Program-made: the position numbers and the translations under genes
Part shown: positions 38,501-52,440 of the stretch, one piece after another
Layout of the letters: every line of letters starts with the position of its first letter
How positions within the stretch are numbered: the stretch's first letter is position 1
From: Phoebastria nigripes
Lineage: Eukaryota > Chordata > Aves > Procellariiformes > Diomedeidae
NCBI GenBank assembly: GCA_035582835.1
Contig: JAYKAV010000306.1
Location: 1-64,000 of the forward strand
Direction: 5' to 3'
Length of the DNA: 64,000 nucleotides
The notes under the pieces: model-generated
What the model was told of the DNA's origin: nothing
Database searches by the model: none
Seen by the model: the letters and a program-made list of their open reading frames with translations, nothing else

Positions 38501-41500
38501 CATTGAATGCCTGTGTGCCTTAAGACCTTAGTGATCAACAGCTTTAAAACTTTACTGAGTTGAGGCCCAGATTCTAGTTCCTGCTCATAGGATTTAATCT
38601 GTTTACCCAATAACTATGTAATGGAAAAAAAAAAAGCAAAAACAATCTAGTGGCACACCCAAGACCTCCTCTCATATTCACTGCATCTCAGAGTAATATT
38701 CTTTGGTTATTTCCATTTCTCTCTCAAAATTACTTGTTGCACAGTAATAAACTAACCTGCTGTTTCTGTAGGACACAGGGGTTATTAACTGAAGTCCCTT
38801 CAAAAGACGGCAGACTGAAAGATTGGTGTTTCCACTGTCTGTGCAACTGTCCTAAGCACTAAGAGGTGCCTGCAATCACTGTTACTGTCCTTTTAGAGAG
38901 AATAAGCTCCTCTCTCTTAGGTATTTACTCCTAGAAAAAGAACTCCAGATTTCTGGTTCCTGAATGAAGAGATACTTCTAATGTACAGCCCCGAGTCAGT
39001 CTTTCAAGCCCTGAAGAGATGTGAGATTTCAAACAAAACACTGTACACTTGGCGTTTTCTGTTGACCAGCCTGCTGCAGCCTTTCAATGAGCATGTAGTC
39101 CTCTGACCACACCTCAAAAGACAGCACAGAGAGCTGAAGTGCTCTAACTAGGCAGACTAGATCGTTCTGCTTAATTTCACTGAATTAAAACGTGTGCCTG
39201 ACCATACTTGGTATATCCAGAAAAATCCAGACCATATACAGCAAAGGCAGCCTGTGANAAATATATATTTATTAGGACAGGGCATCTTCAGCTCATTTGC
39301 ACACTGGCTTCAGCACAGTATCAGATAAGGAGAGCAAAGACAGACAGGAAGAAAAATATTTTGCAAATCAGTATTTAAAGTGACACTATAAAGGGATAAA
39401 GGGTACCTAGTAAACAAGAGACAAAGCCATTCAGATTGTAAAGCAGATTAAATTAGCTTCCCAAACCAACACAGTAACACTTTTACCATTAATCCATAGA
39501 GTAAGTATCAGTGATAGACTGAGAGGACTATAGAGCCAGTCACTACCTGACTACAAGCTTTTTACGTGGATATCAAGAAATTGATTCACCACATTGCTGG
39601 ATTTCAACCAAACAGCTGGCCTACCTAAGAAAATTCCTCACAATAATGCACCTTTATATGATAATTGAGCTATGAGATAAGATATATGTCTATTACATAA
39701 AGTGATTATCAACTATGAGAAGCTTTCAATTTAGTAGAAAATTACTTTGTACAAGAGCTCTCCAGAGCCAGTGACAGAGGTTACATTTAGCTCTTTTAAC
39801 ACATAGTAAAACAGAATGAGGCTTCCACTGGCCTCCTGTATATCAAATCATCAAACAATGGAAAGAACATTAAGTAATGATAAAACTCTTTCCATAGCTT
39901 TTCACATTCTGTCCAAAAGATAATTTCCCCAAAAAAAGTGCACTGGAAATAAAAATAGTTGAATCTGAAATTCACTGACAGAGTTACTTTCCTCACCAGC
40001 TACACGTGTACTTTAAAGCATGAAGATTTAACAATAGTGAAGACGTGAAAGTCACTGAAGTAATAAGAAATTAATACACTGATTTCTGCTAAGTTAACTG
40101 TAAAAATAAATCAGAAATAAAATTATTTCAAATAAAAGTACAAAAAGAAGAGATCCTTCACCAATTTAAAAACCATTATGAATTATTTACTTTAAGTTTT
40201 TACCAACTTTATTACAGGAAATTAAAATATGGAGGATAAATGGGACAATAAGACAATCAGATAATTGAATCTTTTTTTTTTTTTTTAATCTATTCTGTTT
40301 TTACAGGTTTCAAGGTACTTATCACCTTGAAACTATACAAAGGTTTTGAATTTAAATCCAAATTGGACAAAACAGCAGGAAACTACAGATATGCTTCACA
40401 AAAACCAGACAAGACTAAGGTGTCAAAGTCGTCTTATAAAAATAGTGAATTCTTCAGCATTTAAGAATAGACATGCTAACAAATGAGGAAATTCAGTAAA
40501 GTGGAGCAATGTTCATGTTTTACCAGCTATTCTTGCATTTTAAGTTCTCACATACATAAATTTTCTAATTCTTTGTAGTTACAATGAATGGAGATATAAC
40601 CCTTCAGTATTCAGTGGGTTATATTATGTACCCAATAGTGCACAAGTTAGAGCCACTTTTCAATGGAAAACTAGAGTGTTACTATTCTCCACGTTGCTTT
40701 TTATATAAAGGGTCTTCAAGTAGAGAGTGATTTTCACTTTTTCTGATTTGCCAGCTGGTATTTTCAAAATGTTTGCATCATTTGTTTGCACATACAGAGC
40801 AGGTTATAATTTCTGCATGGACAAGATAACACTCAAAGCCAGAAATAAATATGAAGAATCTGAAATTAAATTTATTCAAATGTGTCGTAAGAAATAGTTT
40901 GCACTGGAAAGGAACCACATGATAATCTTAGTTTTAACAGCAAAACCATGGGTACTATCAAAAGAGGTGCGAATGAACTGATGTAAAAGAAAACAAGTAT
41001 TAGCATCATGCCATTTTTTCCAAATACCTGATTTTTCAGACCTCTGAAAGTGATGTATTTTTAGATTGATATTGGAGCTACAGCATTGAAAGTTATTCTA
41101 TGCATGCTCTCATTTACATGTTTTTAACTCTGGCTTGAAAATGCATGAATATTAGCAAGATTGGGTCCTAGGATTTTTTTTTTTTTTTTTAAAGCCAGCT
41201 TGATACTGACAAGGGATACAAAATAAACAAGTAGAATTGAAGAATGTCCATTTTGTAAACCACGACATAAAATTAGAAATAGCAGATTTTTGTTTCAAAA
41301 GCATAGAGTGCTTTTTGTGTGAAAGAAACTGATGTGTTGCGCAGTTACTAATCTTTAAACTAATACAGTTCTTTCAACTGGGAGTTGAGTTTACAAAAAG
41401 ATTACAGTTTACAAAAATTTACAGAAAAGTTTCATGCAAATTTTAACAAGAAAGCATTAAATCTCTAGCAATCTTCCACTTAAAGAATATCTTTAAGTCT

Positions 41501-44500
41501 TTTATTTATTTACATTTGAATACCTTCAGAGAAAATGTGAAAAAATAAAAGTTCACAAGACTAAAATAACCAAGAAAAATTACTGGTCCAGCAGAAAACT
41601 AAAACTTCAGCTTCCAGTCCTAGTTTAGCATTCAGCATTTTCATAGTGGATTTCAGGTCCAATACACTAATAAAATAGGTACATATAGATAACAATTTTT
41701 TAAAAAGAGAAAAATGGGCTTTTTTGTTTTCTGGGTTTTGTTTTGGTTTAATTATGAGATATTATTAGAAGAGAAGCATTACGTATCTGGAGTAAATGTG
41801 GCGTTTCTTTTAACTAGAGATGGTTTCATGAAGAAAACTCCTGAGAAAGAAACTGAAAAGAGCAAGGCATGTGATAATTATGTCAAATGTGAAGAAAAGG
41901 ATGTTTTCAACACAGGCATAGCCAGAGTACAAAGTACCTATGTTGTACACATTGACAACCCTCAAATCATGTAAATCCTTAAGTTATCAGTGAGTTAAAA
42001 TTAATTTCTCATAAAAAGCTACTTGTGTTTAGCCATTTTCACAGCAGTGACAACAATAAAATATTACATATAGAGGACCTAATCACTACTATTTACAATA
42101 CGCAGTATATTTGGTAGCATTTGTCAGAGTTCTGAGGAACAGAGAGCAAGCTGCAGTAGCAAAATCACAGAAAGCAAAGTATGTACAATTTTTACTTTGC
42201 AGAGTGTCACACACTGTCTTTGTATTTCCTTGCAAAAATTATTATATTGGATAACAGATTGATTCTTGATTTCGAGGAACTGCAGGTATCATACAGTATA
42301 TTATTTCTGCACATTACACAGCGTAACACCTTTGAACATTTAAAAGATAGTTAATGCAGAATTTAGCCAGACAGGTTTGGTATTCTCTGAAGATGGCACA
42401 AAGTACTGTCTTCAATGAATGATGAAAGCTTTTGTTTTGTTTTGTAAAAATGAAGTTCATGATAGCAGTTTGAATGCATAATTCCTGAAATGTCTTGCTT
42501 ATGACACGCATTTTTCTCCCCATGAAGGAATATTTCTACTGTGGTTATTGAGGGCACTTAAACAAAAAATTTCCTACTGACATTTAAACTTCTGTTGCGG
42601 GTCCCCTCAGAGTCCAGACTCAGCAGGCTTTAGACTTGTAAAGACATTCATTCATCATCTTGGAGTACTGAAGGAACGTTAGGGAAATGCAGGGTAACTT
42701 CAGGAGAGTTTTTTGTTTTACTAGGGCTGAAATTACTGGCAGTTCAGTATGCAATATTATACAGTAAAATGTAAGCTGTAGAAAATATGTTTTGTCACTG
42801 TAGATATTTTACAAACATGATAGGCATTTCAAAAATGCTGTCATCTAATAAGTAAGGATATCTTCACTGCAGTGAATAAATAGAAACAAGGCATTCACGG
42901 AAATGTAAATTGACATTAAACTTAGAAGTGGCCTCCCAAAAGTAAGATTGAGATGGATTACCACGACAGTGATGAAATAGAACCTTATACCTATGTACCC
43001 AGTGTGCATCTTTTCCCTGGGTAAGTTGACAAGCTTTTCATGCAGCTAACACTTCTCTTTCACTGGCTTCAAACTGGCTTTCCAGAAAACCCCAAGCAAT
43101 ATGCTTCCTGTGTTATTCTGAGCAAGTGTGACTGCTGAGCACAACTCTTAAGCAGATCATAATTTGTGCACTAATGAAGAAACAATTTTGGGCAATAGAT
43201 TGTATTTTTAATCTTAAAAATACTATCTAGTCACTGCATCTTTTCCTCATGCTTTCTTCTTTCTATGAGAAACATAAGGAAGAAGGNCTGATAGACAGAT
43301 TTCATAATAGATGTTTTCCCAGGCTTACAGGTTATTCACAAAAAGGATTGTCTGAGACTCAGATTTGGCTCCCAAAATATCAGCTTAGGAGCATTTCTGT
43401 GGGGAGGTGAAGGGCAAAGAGATAGAGTCAGACAAAAAGTCAGAGAAAAGGATAGCTACTCACAAAGCTCAGGATATACCTGTCAGGGCTGACCACAGTG
43501 AATTCAATGGCAAGTTGTAAATGCAGATAACTACAATAACAGCAGAAGTACAGTCGCACCTGAGAAACAGATGAGACCAAAATAGAAGAGCAAAAGGGAA
43601 GATTTGCTGGGTGGGTGGAGAAAGTCATTGTAGTTGAATAAACAAAAGCAGCAATAGAAAATTTCCTCAGCAAAGAATTATTTACAATAGAGCGCTGCAC
43701 ACTACTTATGCTATACCAAGAGTTATTAATACATAAATAGCAAATAGGATCTTCAGTATGTGATCTGAAAGCCATGAAATTCCCTGTAAGGAATAGATGG
43801 TAGAATGGCACATGAGTGAGTGAAAAAAAGGCAATAGAAAAATGAATAAGCTTNAAGTTTAACTATATTTTCTAAAGTTCTAAATAGGAACAAATATTGT
43901 TACATGTTTTATTAGATGTGCTGCATATGCAAGTGCATACATCTTGACAAAACAGTGGAATCTTATGTCCACTACAAGGATAAAACAGAATCTGTACTCA
44001 TTAAATGCACATGCCATCTAGCAGTTCCGTCCTGCTCTCTAACTAGGTCCCTACCTGTTATAGCAGAACACAGAAGATTAAAGATAATAATGAAACCATC
44101 ACAAAACCTTCTGATTACAGAGTATAGATGATACCAAGCATGAGGCTGACGTTCTACAAACCTTTCTTCTGGTGGCAAGGCTGGCTAAAGCAGATCCTAC
44201 CTCCTCTCCCTTCCCAGGAGGGAATCCTACCCTTACTCTGCACCCTCATTTGCACCAGCAAAACTATTTGGGGGCATTGAAGTGATTCAGTATGGTTAAA
44301 AATCTAGCTTTTTTTTTTTTTTTTTGCCACAGAATTACTCGGTTTAGATTGGTTGTGTGTATAGTCCTCTAAATAATTCAACTGAGAAGGTTGTTAGAGA
44401 GTAGAAATGAATAGCCAAAGAGTTGGAACAATTTAACTTTTCCATCAAGAAAAATACGTATGGAACCAAGGCTTCAAATGTCATGTACAGTTTTTGAAAA

Positions 44501-47500
44501 TCAGCTGCAGATATTCAGTCAGGAAATGAAAAGATTCTATGTGAAAGCTTTATAATGAGGGAAAAAAGAAAGCTTCAGAGAAAATAACAGTTTTCCTTTC
44601 TCTAATAAAGTTTCTCATTCACTGACTGAAGATAGTGACTCTCCCTGTGATTCTTTACCATTATGACAACTAGCAGCTGAACCAAAAATTGACAGACTCT
44701 TTCACAATATTACTCTACATGACACTAGCAGCAGTGTGAAATTGAGTGTGATCACAGCCCCAGTCAATTCTACTGGTTCAGGGAGTTTTCAGTTTAGGTC
44801 AATTTTGTCTTCAGATCCTCATGCTCTTTAATCACAGAAGTAAAGAAAACAAAGATAGAGAAAAAGACAGTAGGATGAAAGCCTATAAAAAGGAAACAAG
44901 GGCAGAAAATTTTAGAAATTGCTAAAAGCTCTCTCTGTCCTCCAAGAACACGAGTCCACACAGCACGAAGTAAACTCTGTGCATATAAAGAGTAGTTCTT
45001 CCCGACCTGGCTTAAACGCAAAGAATCCGTGTACTGTTTGAGATTCAGACACTCACTCCATGTACTCTACAGCACATCACAAACTCTTCAAGAGGCAAAC
45101 TTCATACCCAACTTAACACTTCTTACTCAAAAAAAGTAGGTTGGTTTTTTTTTTCATTTAAAAAAAAAAGTCATTTTCCCCCCTTGTTGACTAACCTCTT
45201 TGTCCCAAGAGCTTCTGACAAGGTAGTATTTTAAACCTTTCTTTAGCTGTTCTCTCTTCTCATCACTCCTTTTTCTTCTTTATGTTAAATCCAATCCTCA
45301 CTCCTTCAGTTCCTACTAAAGAATAACTACTTGTCATCCCCCTTGATTGCTGTAACAGCTGTTGCTAGTTTGCCAATCAGTCCCATGCAATCTCCTCTCA
45401 TTCTCTTTGTGTAGTTTCTTCCCCAATTTTTGCATGAGAAATCAAAGAGCGTATCTGAGTGAATACTCACTAAGTTACAAGTATTTACTAGTGAGTATAA
45501 AGAAGGGTGGTAAAACCTAACCCTTATTCTACCTGTGCCTCAGTGTTCCTAATCCTAGCTATCGCTGAAGTAAACCCTAACTAGTCATTCTTTATTAAAA
45601 AAAAAAACAAACCCTTCATGCTACAGCACTTTACAACAATCTACAATTCCTTTTCCCAGGGACGCATAAGCCACAATAAATCTTCCGCAAAGTGAAGTAA
45701 AATTAATTAGTCTTGCAGTTGCAAATAAACATATTTTACTTCCTGCTGCAATGGACTAGGAATACATGTGCAGTTTAGTCTGAAAGGCAGCTAAAAATCC
45801 AATTAAATTAACACTAGCTTTTAAGCGAATGGACAGTATCTTCTTACCCACAGTACCTAATTCACAGACTATCCTCTGCCCACAGCAGATTTGCTGAAAT
45901 ACAAAAAAAAGGACAAAACTCTATTAATTATCACCTCTTCTCTCCAAAGCTTGATTTCCCCTTGGACCATCAGCTAGTCCATTTCGATTCTCATCCCTGT
46001 ATTTTATGCCCTTCACTGTAGCAAATAGTTAGAAATATTTAAAAATTACCTTGACAAGACTTGTATGTTCCTTGAATGTGGTCTTTTATTTCAGTGTAAC
46101 ATAGTATTAGGTTTAGTACTCTCTTCTGTCCAAGAACAAGTTATACCCCAATGATTTACAGGGGTTAGCGTTAAGTGAAACTGTAGTATATACAGTTGCT
46201 GAGGTATGACTCATTGCCAGTCAGAGATCCACCAAAATGAAAATTAAAGTTGTTAGTTTCCAAAAAGAAAAGTATTAAACAGATTTTGCTTCCGATAAAA
46301 GATTACGCTTCATATTTCTTGTTATATCAAGTTGTAGTCCTAAAAATAAGAGCAGGACTCATCATCAGATTAAACATGTATGCAGTGTCCGCAGGAACAG
46401 GGCCTAAATGGGTTTTATTAGTCATAATGTTAGATGGTTGTCACTGCATAAATCAGTGCAATTTCAGATAATTTTGTTAACAGTTCAAATGCTTTCATCT
46501 GAAATCGTACATATAATGGTCAGTCTACCATAAAGTGGAATTAGCTGCCAAGATAATGTCTCTCAGAGTTGAGTTGGAGGTGTTTCAGTCCGAACTTCAC
46601 CAGCTTCACTCTAGGGGCACTGCCCACTGTCAATTACACACGCTTCATCCTTCTTTCTTCCTCACCCCACTTGCTCTGGAAGTGGATAAATACGAGCTCA
46701 GTCCTTGCTGGCTGGCTGCCTTCCCCCAATTGTGCCCTGCTCCCTGCCCTTGGAAATGGTTGATGTTCTTTTGAACATCATTATGGCTACATCTCAATGT
46801 TACCCTGTCCCAAGGGAGAACACATTTACAATAAAAAGGTAGAGATCAGTGTGGGAACAGTACTTCAGCCAGAATGATTTGTCACATATCTCTTCAGAGA
46901 TTAAATCAATGTGATTTTTAACACTACTTCAAAGACGGAATGATTCCTGAATAAACAGAAGAACTGTCAATGCATAGGTGTCTATCAGAAGGGAAGACCA
47001 ACTTGACCACTTCCCTTTTTATGTTCAAAATGCTCCTACTCTAAATATGCCATATGGGTCAAGATCACGCACACGGGGATGGCTGCGAGTCTGCCCTCTG
47101 CAGTTCTGCGCTGTCAAATAGTCATGATGGCATATCCTGGAATACAGCTAACCTTTCTTGCTTTCTCTTCCCCTTGGAGGAAGTAAAAGCTTCAGCTAGC
47201 AGAAGTCTTGGGTATTGGTGCAGACAAGGACTGGAGTAGAGAACCACCATGTGTGCGACCCTACAGATTTCTGTAAACCAGCCCTGCATTCAACTAATGA
47301 AGGGAAAGTGATGCTGCTCTCATTACACTGCTACAATAGAAACATGAGGAACAGATTTCTCTACGGGGGATTATTCAAGGCTTTTGCAGAAACACTTCCT
47401 ATTGAACAGCCAATGCTGAAATATGCTTGTTTTCTGAAAGTGTGTCTGCTTAGCCATGGAACTTAAGATTCAACAGGAGACCATTACGCTGTCATAACAT

Positions 47501-50500
47501 TTGATTCCACTTACATTACCTCTTAATTAACACTGGAACATTTAGCAGCTATTAGAAGAGACATTCTCAAGAGTTCTAGATTTCAGAGAGCTCACAGGCA
47601 GACTGCCTTTAGGTACTATACTGCAATAGTTTAAGATTAGAGATGCAATTTGAATTAACAAAACTAATATAATCTTTGACTCATTCATGTTTCTAGAGGA
47701 AAAGTATTTGCAAATACCCCATGCTGATATTTCTACGTGCTATAGTTAAAACACTTCCCATGCTTTAAAAGAATCTTTGCAAATTCTTTCTTACCTTACA
47801 ATAGAGATACTGTTTGGAGTACAAGGTACTAGATAAATTGTTAAAGCAATTTGTAAAGCAGATAGATTATCTCTCTTGCTAAAGTTTATTAAATAAAAGA
47901 CTGGTTTTCACACAGAAAGCATATATAGGCACATATTTAGATATGTATCAGTGCATGTGTGTGCGCTAAACCAAGATCAGTCTTCTCTGTTTGACAAAAT
48001 GTTAGTCATCAAAAAACCTCTAGTCCTAGAGTATCTATCATTAAATAGCTAAATTCATAGTCCAGAAGTAACAGGTCCACATGTAAAACTTAGTTTCTTT
48101 ATGGAACTGAATGAAAGAATGCAATTTCAGAAGTACGAACGTATTCGTAACATAACAGAGCTGCAAGTCAAGTCTTGTATGAAATTATCTTTATTGCACA
48201 AATAAAAGTGTAATTTAATGCTTTAGTCATTCTGATAATTTGCAGACCATGACTCTGCTAAGCCTATAGAATTTATCAGTTTATAACTTCAATTGCTATC
48301 TTTAATACAGTAAAACGCTATTATAACGTTAAAAAAAAAAGTCAACATCTATGAAGCCAAGATACTTTTTAAAAAACCAGAAGTATTGGCTTCCAGAAGT
48401 CTGATTCCAGCATCTATCACAGGCAATAATTATTATTTTATTAGCTACACTAGATATATTCTCAGATACTGAATTTCATAGCCTGTTCACTTCAATGCGT
48501 TAACAAATATTTTGCATCTCTGTTTCTTAAATATTTGTTTTACCTGGAATGATTTGTAATGTATGCTGTAGCTTCTAAGTCAACCATACGGCATTTTACT
48601 GTTATGACAGAGGCATGTGCCCAGAAGTTGACATTCCCTCATTTAACAAGCAATATGAATATGGTAATTACAGTATTTAAGAACAACTTCCCTCCCGCCC
48701 CCCACCCCCCAATATTAAAATTGTATTTTCCAAGATCAAAGTTTTTGGGTTTATCCATATTGAGCTGTGAGTTTAGTAAATACAACATTTCTAGATATAC
48801 TATATGTAAGACATCGGTATGTACCTTTTGGAAGTGTCAGAAGAGCAGAAAGGTACTTTCAACCTACCAAGGACATTAACACTAGTATTGCAAACGTTAG
48901 GATGAAAGAAAGACTTCAAGTGGCACAATTTGGAAGCAATACAGAAGAATATGCTCAATAATGCTGAGGAATCTTCTTGAATCGATTTACCAATAAGGAG
49001 TTGGGAAAAATCAGGGGAAAATATATGTAGTCATTATAGAAGAAAGGTACCTGTGTTTCATTAGGAGGATTTTTCAAGTAGAGTTCATTTTCTTGTAAAA
49101 CTTGTGCTGGTATAATTTTAATAAAATATATGGAAAATACACAAACACAACTCCTCAAAACAGCTATATACAATCCAGTATGTCATGGAAAGACTTTTTT
49201 AATAATCCTTCTATTTTGGGGTTGGGTTTTTTTCCCTCAAAAAACACCGTCTTCGGCATTTTCTCACACTCCATGTTTTATCAAAGACACTCCACAAATC
49301 CAGATGTCAAGACATCAGAGTTTTGTAAATCTTTGATAACACATTCAGCTATCTATTTATCAACTGTGTGTAAAGTCATACTTTTGTTTTGGAGGAAATC
49401 CAATCTTAACATTAAACCCCATCTTCATTCAAGCTAACATTTTTACAAGAATTGAGGAAAAAACAAAAGGTTCATTATTATGATTTTTAGAAAACCTCAT
49501 TTGGGAAAGCATAGAATGGAATTCAGGTTCAGAAGTCAACAGCAATGCTCATAAGAAATATTTGAATATTTTGGCATGCAAGAATAAAGAAAGTGTTTGA
49601 GAAATGTATCTGTAATAGTGAAAAGAGCAAAGCTGGGATACAACACAAAAAGATTCCTAAGTGACAGCTGTAGCATCCAGCACAAGAAGCAAATAGACTA
49701 GTTTTACAATTGTGAATATAACTTTTGTGAAGCTCAGCGTTTTCACTGACATGGGAGACACACACTCCGAGCCCTTTCAGTATTTAGACCAGCGTTTCGG
49801 GAGTTTATTTATTTATGTATTTTTTTACCTCAAAGGAAGACAAAACTGTTGATGACAACACTTGAGATTGACTGAATAAAGCATAGATATATAAGCCCAT
49901 TTACAGTTTTAATTATGTGTTATTCTCTACAGTAGTTCTTAAAATAGAATATCCTATTTAATTTGTTAAACTTAATCTCTTATTTAATTCCATTTCTGGC
50001 ATTTTCCTTAAGTATGTGTCTTTGATGAAGATAGTGGGAAACATTTTCTCTGTGGAAAAAAAAATACAGCAAGCGTAAGATTACATTGTGTTGCTTCTTT
50101 TTATGCCAACTTTATTACACATTACACTGAGAAAACTTTTAAATCAAAATGCAACAAGTTTATGCAGTTACTCTATGAGTTTCTCATAGAACATTTTCAA
50201 GTTATGCAGAAATATGAGAGATATGGAGAACAAAGTTTAGAAAATAAAGTTTAACCACACAGAAGTTGATTTGTTATTGAAGTACAGTGTTTAAACTGGT
50301 ATGTTATTACTACCAAAAAAAAAATACTACCTTAGCTGTTTAGTTTTTAAAGGATGACAAGAGGAGTGTTGTTACACCATCCCTGATTCAGTCTTCACAA
50401 TATTAAATAGTAACTATTTCCAGTTAGTGTAAGTGGCATAAAACGACATAAAACTCAAGTAGTAAGTAAGTGACATAAAACCCAAGTTCAATTATCAATT

Positions 50501-50839
50501 CAGTCAAATGATGTCAGTAAAAGATGGAAGATTTCACTGGACAATATGTGAAATATTGCCTCCCCTTCGATTTGGCTCCACACAAGTGTTTAAGGTGTTT
50601 AGCTATATTTACCTATCAAAGGAAGAATGATGAACATCCAGCCTTCTGTTAGCCGATGCTCTAAAACTGTGCAAAGTCTGTCCCAGTGCTGCTGGCCAAG
50701 CTAACAACTTAATTACCACAGCCCTTTCAGAAGTGTTACCATCATTGCAATAGAATTATTAAATATTCTAACACCCTATTCAGTTCCCTGGAAGAGTGGA
50801 GCTTACTATTTTAAGAAAGCCTGCCTATTTAAATGTCAT
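35588..50839. other. AT-rich non-coding DNA
   Basis: About 15 kb without a gene or element that I can name. Open frames up to ~120 residues occur (for example 43440-43811 minus and 35762-36130 minus), but they show no recognisable domains. C12 lies at 37049-37060. A weak stretch at 46533-46600 recalls the end of an ancient LINE ORF but is too degraded to call. Isolated N at 39258, 43287 and 43854. Confidence 0.5.
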
Positions 50840-50970
50840 TAACTATCCAATTAGTACAGTCTGCTCCTTGTGAGCTGCAGAGTATTGGGATAATCTTTTA
50901 ATTGTTAGCCGCTGTTGAGTAATTTTAGCAATTACGCTTTTATACATTCTGTGATAATTAAGACAGACTA
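50840..50970. promoter_or_regulatory. cluster of homeodomain-type ATTA motifs beside the CpG island
   Basis: Within ~120 bases the sequence has CAATTA (50848-50853), TTTAATTG (50897-50904), GCAATTACG (about 50928-50936) and ATAATTAAG (50954-50962). All contain the TAAT/ATTA core bound by homeodomain proteins. The block directly abuts the CpG island and contrasts with it in composition. It might be a proximal enhancer, but in AT-rich DNA such motifs also occur by chance. Confidence 0.25.
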
Positions 50971-51125
50971 CCCCTCGAATCTCATCCTTTTTCCAGTACA
51001 CAGTGACAACCAGAAAGACAATCACGGGTAGAAAAATACGTGGGTGACCAGAGGTAACGTTAACACCCGGGCACGCCGTCTCCACCGGCCTCCTGCAGCC
51101 CTCACAGGAAGGCGCGCACCCGCCA

Positions 51126-51168
51126 GCCGCCCGCCGCAGCCCTGCTCGCCGCCCGCCGCAGCCCTGCT
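51126..51168. repeat. 21-base GC-rich direct repeat, two copies, period 22
   Basis: The 21-base unit beginning GCCGCCCGCCGCAGCC occurs exactly at 51126-51146 and 51148-51168, separated by one C. It is a short tandem duplication within the island. Confidence 0.85.
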
Positions 51169-51276
51169 TAAGGACCCATTCCGGCCGCGGAGGTGCGGGC
51201 TCAGGGACACCGGCCCGCTTCGCACCGGAGCCTGCGGGGCTCGGCTTGCAACGCTCTTAAGCCGAGATAAGTCGCT

Positions 51277-51290
51277 GCCGCCGCCGCCGC
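51277..51290. repeat. (GCC)n short triplet repeat
   Basis: Nearly five GCC units in the CpG island. Short, but of the type that can vary in length in 5' untranslated regions. Confidence 0.7.
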
Positions 51291-51652
51291 TCCCCACGGC
51301 TCCACCTGCCGGGCGCCCGCGCAGCGCCGCGCAGCCCCCTCCTCCCTCCCTGCCCGGGGGGCGCCCCCAGAGCGGGAAGGGCAGAGCCGCCCGGCGTGCA
51401 TCTTCCGCGCAGCCGGGTGAAAACACCCCGTCCATCCCTCATGCGGATCGGCAAGTTTCTCTCCCTCTTAGGAGGAGGCGTGCCTCCGAGGGTTGCTTCT
51501 AGGCGCTCGGAAGCGGCCGCACGGCACAGGCTCCCGGCAAGGCAAATCCTTGGAGGTGTTGGAAACAAAGCGAAATTACCTAAAAGGGCAGAGGTCCACT
51601 CGGGGACGCCGGCAGCCCCACTCCGGCGGGCGAGGCGCCCCTCCGCCGCCCG

Positions 51653-51674
51653 CCCTCCCTCCCTCCCTCCCTCC
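51653..51674. repeat. (CCCT)n microsatellite
   Basis: Five and a half CCCT units on the plus strand inside the CpG island, purine-only on the other strand. Confidence 0.85.
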
Positions 51675-52098
51675 GCAGGACGGTGCCTGTTGCACGGGCC
51701 CCGCGGGCTCCTCCAGGGCAAAAAAAAAAACTTCGCTCCGCCGGGCGCCCGCGCCGCCTCCGCGCCCGCGCTGCCAACTCGCACGGGGGGTGAGGGGCGA
51801 GGGGCTCCGGGCGGCAGCCCCGAGCGGCAGGAGGGGCGCACGGCTCGGACAAGCCGCCTCTCCCGATGAGGGCTGAACTGCGCTCTGCAGAGCGGGACAC
51901 CCCCCCGCCCCGGCTTCCCTCTGCACAAAACCCGTTAACCCCGGGCACTCGCCCGCCTGCAAAAGGCAAGGCGGGGGGTGCGGGAGCCAACAGGAGGCAA
52001 AGTTTGATAAATGAGCAGCTCCTGCAGTGACAGATAACTACGGAGCGGAGGCAGCTTCCGCGCCGTGCTGGGCAGAAGTGCGGAAAAGAGGCACTCAC

Positions 52099-52340
52099 CT
52101 GTCCGTTGCCCCTCCGGCAGCCGCGGAGGGGAAGGCGGGCAGGCGAGAGACGCAGCCCCGCGCTCCTCTCCCGTCCTTCGGCCCCAGCGGCAGGGAGGAT
52201 GCCGGGCAGAGGGCCCGCAGAGCGGCGGGGACGCCCCGGGCCGGGCAGGCACCCCGTCGGCGGAGCAGGTGAGGTGGGGCGGTCGCCGCCGCCGGAAGGC
52301 AACACGTTTGGCTCTGAACTTTGCAGTTCCAGTCACAAAC
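52099..52340 (-). other. candidate non-coding first exon, minus strand
   Basis: On the minus strand a perfect splice donor, CAG|GTGAGT, places an exon end at 52099 and an intron start at 52098. About 310 bases upstream on that strand lies a CCAAT box (52414-52410), which suggests transcription starting roughly at 52330-52360. The interval is GC-rich, and its open frames do not resemble a known protein, so it would be 5' untranslated sequence. The intron would then extend leftward through the AT-rich DNA of this window. The exact start cannot be read from sequence; the donor is the best-supported part. Confidence 0.4.
52268..52274 (+). other. plus-strand splice-donor-like site CAG|GTGAGG
   Basis: The sequence GAGCAG|GTGAGG has its exon end at 52268 and fits the donor consensus on the plus strand. 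It competes with the minus-strand model for this promoter and could serve a divergent transcript. On its own it does not prove an exon. Confidence 0.25.
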
Positions 52341-52409
52341 AAACAAATACAGCCCAGGAAGGACCTCTCCCATCCGATCCCAGCCTGCTCGGCAGCCGCT
52401 GCCTCTCTT

Positions 52410-52414
52410 ATTGG
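52410..52414 (-). promoter_or_regulatory. CCAAT box
   Basis: Plus-strand ATTGG, hence CCAAT on the minus strand, in the context GCACCAATAAGAG. This fits binding by NF-Y. It lies between the homopurine tract and the candidate minus-strand exon. Confidence 0.45.
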
Positions 52415-52440
52415 TGCGGAGGTTATTTATTTATTTGATT

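Noticed and set aside
43440..43811. A 123-residue minus-strand open frame
   Set aside because: No recognisable domain, no exon-like boundaries noticed, and length within what chance gives in 64 kb of six frames.
46533..46600. GGAATTAGCTGCC...GGAGGTGTTTCAG, similar to the end of a LINE ORF
   Set aside because: Only two short blocks match in spirit; too little to separate an ancient LINE remnant from chance.
50843..51085. Minus-strand frame resembling a small membrane protein (IFLPVIVFLVVTVYW segment)
   Set aside because: The apparent start codon is GTG, not ATG, and the first true ATG lies after the hydrophobic segment. No family is recognised.
51257..51928. A 223-residue minus-strand open frame in the CpG island
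   Set aside because: Same reason: low-complexity GC-derived translation, overlapping other equally open frames, no recognisable family.
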